From the NCBI RefSeq assembly GCF_019797845.1, contig NZ_CP081864.1:2728001-2792000 (forward strand): DNA of 64,000 bases, in the 5' to 3' direction. The stretch's first letter is position 1, and every line of letters starts with the position of its first letter. The stretch comes from Symbiopectobacterium purcellii (GTDB lineage: Bacteria; Pseudomonadota; Gammaproteobacteria; Enterobacterales; Enterobacteriaceae). This document shows positions 49,712-60,128 of the stretch, piece by piece. The position numbers and the translations under genes are program-made. The notes beneath the pieces are model-generated. The model searched no databases, was not told the origin of the DNA, and saw only the letters and a list, made by a program, of their open reading frames with translations.

Positions 49712-50385
49712 AGTGGCACCTTACAGTTTGTTTCACTTACCGCACATAACCACTGTGCGTGACGTTTCACTCACAAACGAGGTTGGCTTCCTTATTAAGC
49801 CGATACTGGAGACATGAGTAGCGCACCGCCAATAACCGCGGCGGACGATAATATCGTCCCAAAAGAGGGGCGCATGGGTGAAAAAACGATGAAGCAGGAG
49901 AGAAGAATAAAGACAAGATAGGCTGCGGGAGAAATTCACACGGGGAGTTAGCCCCTCACCTCCCTTTATCAACCATCGCGTTTGATGACGGCGACAGCAG
50001 AGGTGATATTGAAAATGACATGTTCGAAGTTGCTCATTGGGTCCCCAAAAGGACATTACCATGTGCGTTCCTCACTGTGGCAACAACTATTCCCCGGAAT
50101 AATGATTGACCGTATTAGAACTCCCGCTCATCACCCGGAAAAAATAACGTGGATTGATGTCAGTATGATGACATTGCAATAAAACGCCTGGCATTGGCAA
50201 GCATTTTTTACAGTTCCATAACATTTATCTATGACAAATAAATATAACCCTTTGCCGTTACAGACTTTTAGCGCTTCATTTTTTTTACGAACCCGATAGG
50301 CGTTTAGGCAGGGACACCGCCCTGCCCGCCTGACGCAGAGCAAGATGCCGGGCAGCATGGCGACTTACCCGGCATCGAGATGCGA
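49712..50385. other. Intergenic region between phoH and fliZ
   Basis: No gene is supported in these 674 bp. Longer frames on both strands lack ribosome sites or family similarity. Structures seen: a GACGATA / TATCGTC palindrome near 49846, a GGCAGGG / CCCTGCC hairpin near 50306-50328, and a GATGCCGGG / CCCGGCATC hairpin near 50343-50377 that could end fliZ transcripts. A 13-codon frame with AAGGA upstream lies at 50061-50102. Confidence 0.55.
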
Positions 50386-50895
50386 TCAATAAAGGCGTTG
50401 CCAGGAGAGATATTGGTCATATTTACGCAGCGCACTACGATACAACATGTGCTCTTTCTCGGGTAAATAGTCACCTAATCGTTGTTGCACACCGGTGGGG
50501 GAAAACGTCTCTGCTGGATGATTTTTCGCCAGAAGAATGTCATCCAACCGCCGCAGCCGGATAACATATTCGCGCATCGTGCTGTGGCGCACATCCGTTT
50601 GGTCGATCAGATACTGGGTGAAATCCTTGATCTTGAAATAACGGGCATGTGTGTTACAAAAAACTTCGCTACAAAAACGACACACCGGAATAAGTTCATC
50701 TTGCAGCGACAGCCATACATCCTCTTCAATTAAGCGATCGAAATCACCCAGGCTTTTTTTATTAATAAGCTGATTGCGAAATACCAGTGATACGCGATCG
50801 AGGGGTTTCCTGCAATTTGAGCAATGGGTTTGCTTGTGTTTGAAGTCTTTCAGATAGCGGCTAAGAAGCTGTTTTTTTCGCGGTGTAGATAACAT
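50386..50895 (-). CDS. fliZ: FliZ, flagellar and RpoS-competing regulator
   Basis: The 169-aa protein aligns with FliZ (E. coli 183): MLSTPRKKQLLSRYLKDFKH, CRFCSEVFCNTHARYFKIKDF, TMREYVIRLRRLDDILLAKNH, KEHMLYRSALRKYDQYLSWQ. In enterics FliZ binds sigma-S type promoters and supports flagellar expression; in Pectobacterium and Xenorhabdus it also links motility to virulence. It follows fliA by 138 bp on the same strand, the usual fliAZ operon. Confidence 0.94.
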   Translation of the reverse strand: MLSTPRKKQLLSRYLKDFKHKQTHCSNCRKPLDRVSLVFRNQLINKKSLGDFDRLIEEDVWLSLQDELIPVCRFCSEVFCNTHARYFKIKDFTQYLIDQTDVRHSTMREYVIRLRRLDDILLAKNHPAETFSPTGVQQRLGDYLPEKEHMLYRSALRKYDQYLSWQRLY

Positions 50896-51033
50896 GAATC
50901 CATTCCATGAGAGTGGATATCCTTTTTACGCAGACCAACGTGCAACGGCGACATTACCTGCCAATGACGCTGCAAGACACGCTTATACGTAAAGCCTGAT
51001 ATCCTTTGATAACACTATTCCTGCACGCAGTGG

Positions 51034-51756
51034 TTACTGTTCCTGCATAAGCTTCGCGCGCAGTCGCTTTATCGCCTGGCTATGCAACTGGCTGACACGA
51101 GATTCACCCACATCAAGAACGGCCCCTATTTCTTTCAGGTTGAGTTCTTCCTGGTAATAGAGCGTCAGAACCAATTTCTCACGCTCTGGCAAATTCTCGA
51201 TAGCGTCCATCACGCGATGGCGTAAACTGCCTTCCATCAGCTGATGTAGCGGATTCGCTTCTTCATTGCCTTCCAGAAGCGCTTCAGCACTGTCGCCGTG
51301 TTCTTCACGCCATTCATCATAAGAAAACAGCTGGCTATTATTAGTATCCAGCAGTATCTGACGATAATCTTCCAGCGTGATGTTCAACGATTGCGCCACT
51401 TCTTGCTCCGAGGGCGCACGGCCAAGTTGCTGTTCCGCCTGTTGCATCGCCTGTGCCACTTCCCGCGCATTACGCCGCACACTGCGCGGCACCCAATCCC
51501 GGCTGCGTAACTCATCCAACATCGCGCCTCGGATGCGCTGCACGGCATAGGTGGTAAAGGCGGTTCCCTGCAACGAGTCGAAGCGTTCAACAGCACTCAG
51601 CAGGCCAATGCCTCCTGCTTGCAGCAGATCGTCCAACTCAACGCTCGCGGGAAGGCGAACCTGTAAACGCAAGGCTTCATGGCGCACTAAAGGAACATAG
51701 CGCTGCCACAGGGAATTTTTATCCATTGTGCCTTCGGCGGTATACAGATCGCTCAC
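51034..51756 (-). CDS. fliA: FliA, sigma-28 flagellar sigma factor
   Basis: The 240-aa protein is collinear with E. coli FliA (239): SDLYTAEGTMDKNSLWQRYVPLVRHEALRLQVRLPASVEL, GTAFTTYAVQRIRGAMLDELRSRDWVPRS (region 2), and PEREKLVLTLYYQEELNLKEIGAVLDVGESRVSQLHSQAIKRLR (region 4). The start is GTG, as in E. coli. FliA directs late flagellar and chemotaxis promoters, including fliC. It is intact although flagellin is missing from the adjacent locus. Confidence 0.97.
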   Translation of the reverse strand: MSDLYTAEGTMDKNSLWQRYVPLVRHEALRLQVRLPASVELDDLLQAGGIGLLSAVERFDSLQGTAFTTYAVQRIRGAMLDELRSRDWVPRSVRRNAREVAQAMQQAEQQLGRAPSEQEVAQSLNITLEDYRQILLDTNNSQLFSYDEWREEHGDSAEALLEGNEEANPLHQLMEGSLRHRVMDAIENLPEREKLVLTLYYQEELNLKEIGAVLDVGESRVSQLHSQAIKRLRAKLMQEQ

Positions 51757-52136
51757 AGTGACAAATACCTACGATGATAATGTTATCGACACTATTATGC
51801 GTTTGCGTAGAGTGTCCAATGCTGCGAATAGGGGTGTAAAAGGGGGGCTATTTGGGGTATGTGATGGCGGAGACACGCTAGCACAGTCATCATGGCTGTC
51901 AAAATTACCGCAAAGGTAACCACGTTTTGCTCTTAGGCTCGCATACAGCAGCATTAGCGTGCAGATCGTTAAGATTTTTACACATATGCAAAAGTTACTA
52001 CGGAAATTTCTTTATCGCGGCGGCATCCTCCACGATGAACCTTAGCGTCTAATGTTCTAAACTCACCAGAGATTGATACTGCCTACAATATACTATAGTA
52101 TCCTAATATATTTACGTGCCCGGAATGCGGTGGACG
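51757..52136. promoter_or_regulatory. fliA upstream region and start of the glycosylation island
   Basis: No gene lies in these 380 bp. On the minus strand GTCGATAA (51790-51783) matches the sigma-28 -10 GCCGATAA in 7 of 8 positions, about 27 bp before the fliA GTG; its -35 is poor, so autoregulation by FliA is only suggested. The right part must carry the promoter for the 52137 gene, where base composition turns AT-rich. Confidence 0.5.
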
Positions 52137-53195
52137 ATGATATCAGTTTGCATGATAGTGAAAGACGAAGCGTTGAGTTTGCACCGCTCCCTGAAAGAAA
52201 TTTCAAAATATTTTGACGATATTGTTGTCGTCGATACTGGGTCGACCGATGATTCGAAAAATATTGCCAAACGTTTCACTGGCAAAGTTTATGACTTCGA
52301 GTGGATAGCTGACTTCTCCGCTGCCAGAAATTATTCACTACAATTTGCAAAATATGATTGGGTTTTAGCTATTGATGCTGATGAAGTGATTAATCACTTT
52401 GATGTAACAACGTTTTCAAATCTTATAAAGATGTATCCGACCCAAGTCGGAACTGTTGAGATTGCCAGCATCACTGATGATGAAGTTTCTGGAGAAGCCG
52501 AATTAATTCATGAGCACATAAGCCGAGTCTTCAACAGGCAATATTATGAGTTTTTTGGCACTATTCATGAACAGATATGCAAAAAAAATACGGGTGAAGC
52601 GCCGGATGGCCGATTTACGACTCCATTAGCACTAATGCACAGTGGTTACACGAACGAAGTTTTAGCAAATAAGAATAAAATAGCTAGAAATATTTCATTA
52701 TTGCAAGGAGCTATCGATAAAACACGTGAGGACGCCTATCTGCACTATCAGCTAGGGAAAAGCTATTACTTAGGAAAAGATTACGAACGAGCAGCTGAAA
52801 GTTTTAAAACATCACTGCGTCTACAAAAAGACATACATAATGATTATAATCTAGTTCTGATCGAATGCTACGGATACTGTTTAATCAACACTGCGCAATA
52901 TGAAAAAGCATTAGATATCTTGCAATACGAAGCGTTCTGCTCTTCAACTGATTATATGTTTTTGAAAGCATTAATACTAATGAATAACGCAGATTTCCAG
53001 GGTGCTGTCGATACATTTCAGTTATGCATAAGGATGGGGCCAGGTCGGAAACAAGGGGTTGGGACGTTTAAAGCCAATTATAATATTGCAGTTATACTTG
53101 AATGTGTTGGTATGAAAGTAGAAGCTCTCGATTATTACCAGCGATGCGGAGATTATAAGTTAGCGCTTGAGGGGATAAATAGAATCAAATCGTAA
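52137..53195 (+). CDS. Glycosyltransferase family 2 with TPR repeats
   Basis: The protein has about 352 aa from the ATG at 52137 (in-frame starts at 52116 and 52125 are possible). The N-terminal GT2 domain shows ISVCMIVKDEALSLHRSL, DDIVVVDTGSTDDSKNIA and the metal-binding DAD in WVLAIDADEVI. After about residue 200 tetratricopeptide repeats follow (DAYLHYQLGKSYYLGKDYERAAESF and similar). This is the SunS-like class used for protein glycosylation. It opens the AT-rich island and is divergent from fliA. By context it may modify flagellin, but the acceptor is not shown. Confidence 0.87.
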   Translation: MISVCMIVKDEALSLHRSLKEISKYFDDIVVVDTGSTDDSKNIAKRFTGKVYDFEWIADFSAARNYSLQFAKYDWVLAIDADEVINHFDVTTFSNLIKMYPTQVGTVEIASITDDEVSGEAELIHEHISRVFNRQYYEFFGTIHEQICKKNTGEAPDGRFTTPLALMHSGYTNEVLANKNKIARNISLLQGAIDKTREDAYLHYQLGKSYYLGKDYERAAESFKTSLRLQKDIHNDYNLVLIECYGYCLINTAQYEKALDILQYEAFCSSTDYMFLKALILMNNADFQGAVDTFQLCIRMGPGRKQGVGTFKANYNIAVILECVGMKVEALDYYQRCGDYKLALEGINRIKS

Positions 53196-54125
53196 AGTAT
53201 GTTAGTTAGAGTGAGCTGATTCTAATAAGCCACTAAGAGTAGTTTTATTCATTGTATCGAAAAATATAAATAGTGACAATAAGCTATCTTTATGTTGAGA
53301 GTAATTCCGCCAAAGCCTATTTTTAACAGAATGTTGATTTGCGAGCATATTTATTTTCCTCACAACATATTTAAGAAAATTTCGAATTCTTTTCACTGAT
53401 TGATATTCAGTCAAATCATTAAAGAATTAGAAGCACCTAGCGTCATACTTGTTTAATCAAGATTCAATATTTTCACTTTTAAAAATTTTCGACAAAAATA
53501 TTGGAATTTCGTTTAACTCATAAAAAAAATATATTCTGTATTCGTTTAGTCATATTAATAAGTCTCATGATTTAATTATACTCCCCCTATTATTTTAGCA
53601 TCAAATATATTAAATTCTTACCATTGAACACAACTAGCTACTATCCTAACGACTATAATAACTCTACATTTTGAAAAGATGTTCAAGTTAGGTTTAATGT
53701 CCATATCATCACGATTGAAATCATCAACTGCGTGTGTATCCAAAATGCCTATAAAACATTGAGACGTATATCAAACCACCCTAAATCAGGTTTCAGTGCA
53801 TGCAAACTCCAAATTTCATAGCAATGCATGACAGTGGAATTTGGCTTAAACAACCAGAGAATATCATAGATTGTTTATGGTGATATGAATGCCATCAGCA
53901 GTGTAACATCTTGAATAAGTCTTTGAATAAATATTAGTATAGTACGCCAGCATCAAAAGCATTGACCTATCTAACGAGCTCGAACCAGTGAATTACGCCC
54001 TGTTCAGTGGTAACGGTCGAGATACCACCGGCTGGCTCCAGCCCAAATTACTCCGCCAAATAGCCATAATTTTAATAGTTTTTTGTTGACATAAAAATCG
54101 GTTTGTGCGATGCAAGTCAGAATCT
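53196..54125. other. AT-rich gap in the glycosylation island
   Basis: No gene is supported in these 930 bp; the base composition is very AT-rich. One GC-richer patch at about 53950-54070 has a short open frame (SIKSIDLSNELEPVNYALFS, then GNGRDTTGWLQPKLLRQIA) that could be the remnant of an older gene. I could not identify it. Confidence 0.5.
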
Positions 54126-54871
54126 TCAAACATCTTCTTCAATTACTACTCTTACGAAATATTTTTTACCATTCTCGTCTCTAAAATATGCATTTTTTAA
54201 GTTTTCGTGTGTAGTCGCTCGTAATATGTTTAAATGCTCACCGAGCGTAGCAACAGAATTTAAATTTAATTTGCACAAATTGTTGAACTCTCTTATGCCA
54301 TTATAATTACAATTTCGCTCAGGTTTTGTAGTATTAAAAACACCTTCTATAAGGTTAAAAACATTTTCACGAATCAAATCTTTTTCGACAGAGATTATTT
54401 TTCTATAAACATCAAAAGAAGTATCTGATATTTTTACCTCAACAGCTCTTTGTGAAATTATTTCACCATGATCAACTTCCGAGTCCATCAAATGAATAGT
54501 TGAGCCGACAGGGTAACCATTTATTATGGAAAAAACCTGAGGATACCAACCACGATTATATGGATTAAGTCCTGGATGAAAATTAATGCAACACATATTA
54601 TCAACAAGTCGCTTAGGGAATATTTGTTTGCAGTGTAAGCTGAAAACCAAATCATAGAATTCTAAAATTTTATTTACTGTTTCCTCATCTTTAACGTTAA
54701 TTTTTTTTGCTCCGATATCGTTCATCGGTTGGGGATTAAGATTGAATGATGTGTAGCAAAAGTCAACTTTTAAAGGATGGCTAAAAATATTTCTTTCAAG
54801 CTCAGCTTTCAAAAAAGGGAAAGTTCCTGATTTTCAGAAATAACGAGTAATCTCTGTATTGGTCGTTTCAT
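54126..54871 (-). pseudogene. VioF-like sugar N-formyltransferase with a frameshift
   Basis: The main frame (54812 to 54126) shows the formyltransferase N-H-D catalytic set: NFHPGLNPYNRGWYPQVF and MDSEVDHGEIISQRAVEV. It resembles VioF, which N-formylates dTDP-4-amino-4,6-dideoxyglucose (dTDP-viosamine) using formyl-tetrahydrofolate. The N-terminal 20 codons (MKRPIQRLLVISENQELSLF) start at the ATG at 54871 in another frame and stop at TGA. A run of six A/T at 54811-54816 is at the join; seven would restore a frame of about 249 aa. As read, the protein lacks its N-terminal part. Slippage or a sequence error are possible. Confidence 0.82.
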
Positions 54872-55348
54872 ATGATATTTATATGTATCTTTCTGTGTAT
54901 AACCCATTAGCATTATCTCTAATCATAGTGAAAATTATATTCTAAGTTCGTTATACTGATGAAATACGTTTTTATCTTTCTATGGGATCTTTTCTCAAGG
55001 TCGATGCTAGGTTGAATCAGATACCATAATTTTGTAGTCCCAAGTCAATACCTTAGCATTAATGACACTTCTATTTCTCAAGAAAACACCGGAAAATAAA
55101 AATATTTATAGTAGGATTATTATACACAAGGCACTATTCTCAATTAATTTCAATATACCGAATTGTTTGCCCAAGTAAAAAAAGAGTTAGTACGTCTGAT
55201 ATAATCAGTTATAAATTTAAATAAATTGAATGAGCCACTAAAATTGAAGTTTTTTTACAGATTTAACCATAAAAAATATTTATCTATTTTCACAGCAAGA
55301 ACTACTATATCTTAATCCATTCCCCTTGTCGGCCTTATTAATAATAAA
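54872..55348. other. AT-rich gap between formyltransferase and aminotransferase
   Basis: No gene or clear structure was recognised in these 477 bp of AT-rich sequence. Confidence 0.55.
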
Positions 55349-56464
55349 TCACTTCACCAATAAAGAAATAAACACTGAGATAATATTATCTTGCTCAAAA
55401 TCACTCAGATCAGGATATATTGGCAGACATAATACAGAGTTAGATAAAATATTCGCTTCTGATAAATTATTAAAATTAGCACTATCAAGACCACGGTACA
55501 TAGGGAATGAGCTAATAAGCGGATAAAAATACCGACGCGTTAAAATACCGACGCCTTTCATGGCTGTATAGATCTCATCCCTTTTATATGAAATGCTTTT
55601 ATCGAAAAAAACGGGAAAATAAGAGTAATTCCATTCTATCTCTTTAGGAATATTGATAACTCGGATACCTGCTACTTTTTTTAACTGTTCACTGTAACGA
55701 AGATAAATTACCTTTCTTTTCAGAAGCGCTGCATCAATATGCTTTAATTGCACTAAGCCAAATGCGGCCTGTACTTCGTTCCTTTTCCCATTGATGCCGG
55801 GTGCTACCACAGTAACTTCATCAGCGAAACCAAAGTTTTTAAGGAAATCAATACGTTTTTTAGTTTTAGCATCTTGTGAAATAATGGCCCCTCCCTCAAT
55901 CGTATTGAATACTTTAGTCGCATGAAAGCTAAGGATTGATAAGTCACCGTAATTTAAAATACTGTGCCCCTGTTTAGTTACACCAAAAGTATGAGCAGCA
56001 TCATAGATAACTTTCAAACCATAGTTATCTGCAATAGATTGAATCCTATCGACATCGGCTGGAATCCCATAACAATGAACAGGCAGAATAGCTGTAGTGT
56101 GCGACGTAATTGCTTGTTCAATTTTATCTGGGTCGAGATTACACGTGAGAGGATCAATATCGACAAAAACCGGCTTAAGACCATTCCATAATAGTGAATG
56201 CGATGTGGCAACAAACGAATACGGCGTAGTGATAACCTCATCGGTGATACGTAAGGTCTGTAATGCCGTCAACAATTCTAAAGTGCCGTTCGAAAAAAGA
56301 CTGATATACTTTACACCTAAATAATTAGCCAGTTCTTTTTCAAGCTGTTCATGTAATGGTCCACCGTTAGTTAATCTTTTATTCTCCCATACTTTTTCCA
56401 AATAAGGAATAAATTCCTCAAGAGGGGGAAGCAGTGGACTGGTAACATATATTTCTTTTTTCAT
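55349..56464 (-). CDS. DegT/DnrJ/EryC1 aminotransferase, VioA-like
   Basis: From the ATG at 56464 (AAGGGA 7 nt upstream) the protein has 371 aa. It is a PLP aminotransferase: GTLELLTALQT, Asp155 in VIYDAAHTFG and the Schiff-base Lys184 in SFHATKVFNTIEGG. Similarity to VioA suggests conversion of dTDP-4-keto-6-deoxyglucose to dTDP-4-amino-4,6-dideoxyglucose, the precursor formylated by the neighbouring VioF-like enzyme. It follows the large split glycosyltransferase by 20 bp on the same strand, so they are co-transcribed. The precise sugar is inferred. Confidence 0.88.
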   Translation of the reverse strand: MKKEIYVTSPLLPPLEEFIPYLEKVWENKRLTNGGPLHEQLEKELANYLGVKYISLFSNGTLELLTALQTLRITDEVITTPYSFVATSHSLLWNGLKPVFVDIDPLTCNLDPDKIEQAITSHTTAILPVHCYGIPADVDRIQSIADNYGLKVIYDAAHTFGVTKQGHSILNYGDLSILSFHATKVFNTIEGGAIISQDAKTKKRIDFLKNFGFADEVTVVAPGINGKRNEVQAAFGLVQLKHIDAALLKRKVIYLRYSEQLKKVAGIRVINIPKEIEWNYSYFPVFFDKSISYKRDEIYTAMKGVGILTRRYFYPLISSFPMYRGLDSANFNNLSEANILSNSVLCLPIYPDLSDFEQDNIISVFISLLVK

Positions 56465-56484
56465 ACACATCCCTTAAATATTTT

Positions 56485-59400
56485 TCAATCCGGCAGCCAA
56501 ATTTTCTTTATAGCTTCAAGATTTGTTTTGTTAAGCATCCAATTTTTTTGAATTTCACGTTTCAACATATCGCCTACCATTCTGGTTGAGTCGATATTAT
56601 CGATGTATTGATTCATTGCAGATGACCAATCTTTGTATCTATTCTTTACAGCTAATATAGGGAGTTTTCTTTTATAGCAAACAACATCACTGCATATAAT
56701 CGGCACTCCACAGATACCAAACTCTAATAAAAGGATATTGCCGCGGTAGCGATTAGAATGATTATCAACCAATGGAGCAATCGCGAAATCCAAGTTAAGA
56801 GAAGTCAGTTGTTGAGGGTAGCTGGTAATGCCTTTATATCGATGATATTCATGAATGAAAGGTTTTAGTTTAGGGGGATAAACGCCCAGAAAAACCCATG
56901 TCACCTGGTGAGAAAAATCACGGACAATGTTAGCAACTAACTCAATGTCTTCCTCACTCAGGTCCAAAGTCACACAACCAACGCGAGGCTTGGCATCAGA
57001 CCTTGGAGTCAAGGTAAGATCATTCCAAATAGAGGGTAAATACGTCGGCAATACGTGAATATCTCGATGTACCTTGCTATATTGCTCAGCTAATAGTTCA
57101 GACCCGAAAATCACACGATCGAAAACAGCTAACTCCTCTTGTATTTTAGTTAAATGTTCTTTTCTATTTTTACCCTCTTCAAACTTCCTGGAGTCATAGT
57201 AGTTCATGTCACAGATCGAAAAACACGCTTTGAACGACTTAATATTAACTATATTTTCACTTTGTTTATGACTTTGAGTAATAATTACGTCGGGTTCTAT
57301 CTGGAGAAAGTCCGATACTGCAGCGGAATGTGATATCACGGCTCCATCAACCAATCCATTATCTCGTAGACTATGCAAGGGTTCTTCTAACCGATATATA
57401 CTCAGTGGGCTGTTGCTGCTAGTGAATGCCATCAAGCGTGGTTGGTGATGAGATCCTATAGATAACTCTCGCGGCCTGATATGTTGCTCAATGATATAAT
57501 CCTTAGTTAAAGACAAATTTTTGTTATACGCAGGATCATGAGCAATGACGTTTTTCCATTTATGAAATATAAACAGTTCTTGTTCAGAATACGATTCTTT
57601 GCTAGGATTTTTTCTCTCTGGAGAAAGAGTAGTGGCAACAATTGAGAAAGGAGTCCAAACAGAAAGATAACCCGCTTTGCGCACTTTCAAACTTAAATCG
57701 ATATCAGCAAGATATCCCTCTGGCAGCAACGCGTCGAATCCACCAACCTCTTGATAAATCGTGCGCCTTATCAACAAACATAGCGAGAGAAGCCCATTAT
57801 AGTTTTGTTCGATTTCAAGGCGGTGCATGTAGCTTGATGCAGAATAATGGTTTCCAACGAAAACATTGTCAGCGACACCATTGAGTCCAAGAACCATACC
57901 TGCAGAATAAATTTTTTCATTAACATTGATTATTTTACTGCCAACGCACCCAACCTCATCACGCAGACCATGATTAACTAAATTTTCCAGCCATTCATCA
58001 TGCGCGGGGAAAACAGTTGTATCGAGCAACAGCAAATAATCACCTGATGCGCGCTCGGCTGCAATATTATGCAATCTTGCACGACTTTCCATATGTGGAA
58101 AAATAGTCACTTTTATTCTTTTGGGGTCAACAGTACTAACTTCTTCTAACCAGTAGCGATTTTCTTTATTTTCGCCGAAGCAGCTTAGAATGAGAATTTC
58201 ATAATTCGTATATTTAGATTTTTCCAACACCCCCATCACACAACGTTGCAATACACTCACATCGCCGTCATCAATAATGATGATGCTAATTTTTGGTAAC
58301 GCTTTATTGTGAGCATAAACAATTCTTCCGCCGCCGAGGTTATTTTTAAAAAACAAGCTATCGGAATACCCTTTTGCATTTATATAGCTATTAATCAATT
58401 GCACTGCGTCGCTGTTATCAATTATTTTTTTCAACTTAGTTGTTAACACTGGCTCAGAAATATGACCAATACTTTCATTGCCTTTTGCTATAACAAGTCT
58501 CATCATAACATCAAAATCGAACAAATCAGGCGAAATATCGTTATAGAAATTTAAATCTTTAAAAAATCCTGATAAAAAAAACAACCAACAAAAAAAGCAC
58601 TGGGAAAACCAATAAAAAAATCAATACTAAAGTCCGGCAAAAATGCTGAATTTAATTCATTATTCTCATCAATAAATATCTTATCAGGGTAGATTGCGCT
58701 ATATGTATTTTTCTTATTTAGATAAATTATCGCTGAAATAAATCCATCTTGAATAATTTCGGCACCAGCTCTCACATATTGAAGCCAGTCAAAGAGCTGC
58801 TGTAGTGCTATATTATTTATCACTGAACTCATCTTTTCAGGGGAGCACAATGAGACCCAGCACTTAAACTCTTCTGGAAAAACGTGCTCACTAGCACTAA
58901 CAACAATGCAACTTATGTTTGAATACACTCTTTTTACAGGTAACAGCGATTTTAATGTAATTAAAACGTCACTCCATGAATTTGATTGATCATAAATACA
59001 AACATAAATAATTTCAGGTGATTCTATTTTATTAAGTTTTTGAGATATTAGTGATAAGTTTTCTGGGGAAAGCCTACGCTGATTAATCCACTCTAAGATA
59101 TTTTCTTTGTGCTTTTTATTGAAAAGTACTTTTGCTTTTTCTTGTGTTAGTTCTAGAAAATTGAAAAATTGTTGAGTTGAAACATCTTCTAAATTTTCAT
59201 AAAAATCTCTATATTTATAGAGGCTTGCTTTTGCTCGCTGCAATTCAATGGGATCATCGCTCCAAGCAACATCTGCATTACCAACATCCTTAGATGTGTT
59301 CTCAGTTATGGCATATTTTTCATACCCAACAGCAACTTTTTCAACCACAGGGCAGCCACATAATCCTGCTAAAAAACAAGTGCCTGATGTTTCATAAGAA

Positions 59401-59987
59401 TACATCACACGCCCACGCTTGAGCACATTAGCAAGTTCTTTAAGCGATAAAGGCTGTTCCATTGACAGAACTGTTATATTCTCGGGCAATGTTGAAAAAT
59501 CGACACAACTACGTGGAACTCGGTTTAAATATAAAAGGTCGAGGTCTTTTTCATCTACGTCGTCACAAAACAATGACAAATCATAAGTTGATAACATCAA
59601 CAAATTTACATTTGCTTCATTTTCAGCAAACTCTTTTCGGTAAAAGAAAAAAAGATCTTCGAAATTAGCATTTATAGCATTACCATTTAGGATTCCTTCT
59701 CTGTTCAGCATATATCTGACACAAATGGGGGCATCAAAGGGGTTACCTGAATATATTTCGGGGTAAACTGCAATAAATATTCTCCCCGAGTTTTTATACT
59801 CATTTAATTGCTCAGTGGTTAATTGTGGAGTGTTCCAGTCAGTATTAGTTTCCTGAGAAACAAGGTATGCCTCACCACCATGTTGGTTGATAAGATGACA
59901 AAGACGATGCACAACTTGAATGCCTAGAGAAGATTCAGTGTAACCAGGGGCAGCAATTACATAGGGATATTTAAATTTTTTATCCAT
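56485..59987 (-). pseudogene. Large multidomain glycosyltransferase, split by a homopolymer frameshift
   Basis: Two overlapping frames make one protein. The 478-aa part (59987 to 58551) has an N-terminal GT-B-like region (YVIAAPGYTESSLGIQVVHR, ETSGTCFLAGLCGCPVVEKV) and the start of a GT2 domain. The 699-aa part (58584 to 56485) continues with more GT2 sequence (ISIIIIDDGDVSVLQRC, SLCLLIRRTIYQEVGGFDAL) and a C-terminal GT-B-like half (LTSLNLDFAIAPLVDNHSNRYRGN, GVPIICSD). At the join is a run of eight A/T (58574-58581); nine would fuse them into about 1170 aa. The second frame's only start there is TTG. The GT2 domain has LLLLDTT in place of the usual NND, so activity is doubtful. Confidence 0.82.
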
Positions 59988-60128
59988 CTATTATCCTAAA
60001 AATCAAACGGATTTTGGCAAGTTTTACAAAATCAATCATCATCACCCAAAAGAAACATGCTACCGCCCTTGGCTTTTCAGCAACCAATGCGCTATCACAT
60101 CTTCATATTGTTCCATGACGCTAGTCGG

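Noticed and set aside
50061..50102. 13-codon frame with AAGGA upstream in the phoH-fliZ gap
   Set aside because: Such short frames with a ribosome-like site are common by chance, and no leader-peptide pattern (repeated codons followed by an attenuator) is visible.
53202..53414. 70-codon minus-strand frame after the TPR glycosyltransferase
   Set aside because: It is AT-rich, has no ribosome site and no recognisable domain, and is most likely a chance frame in an AT-rich gap.
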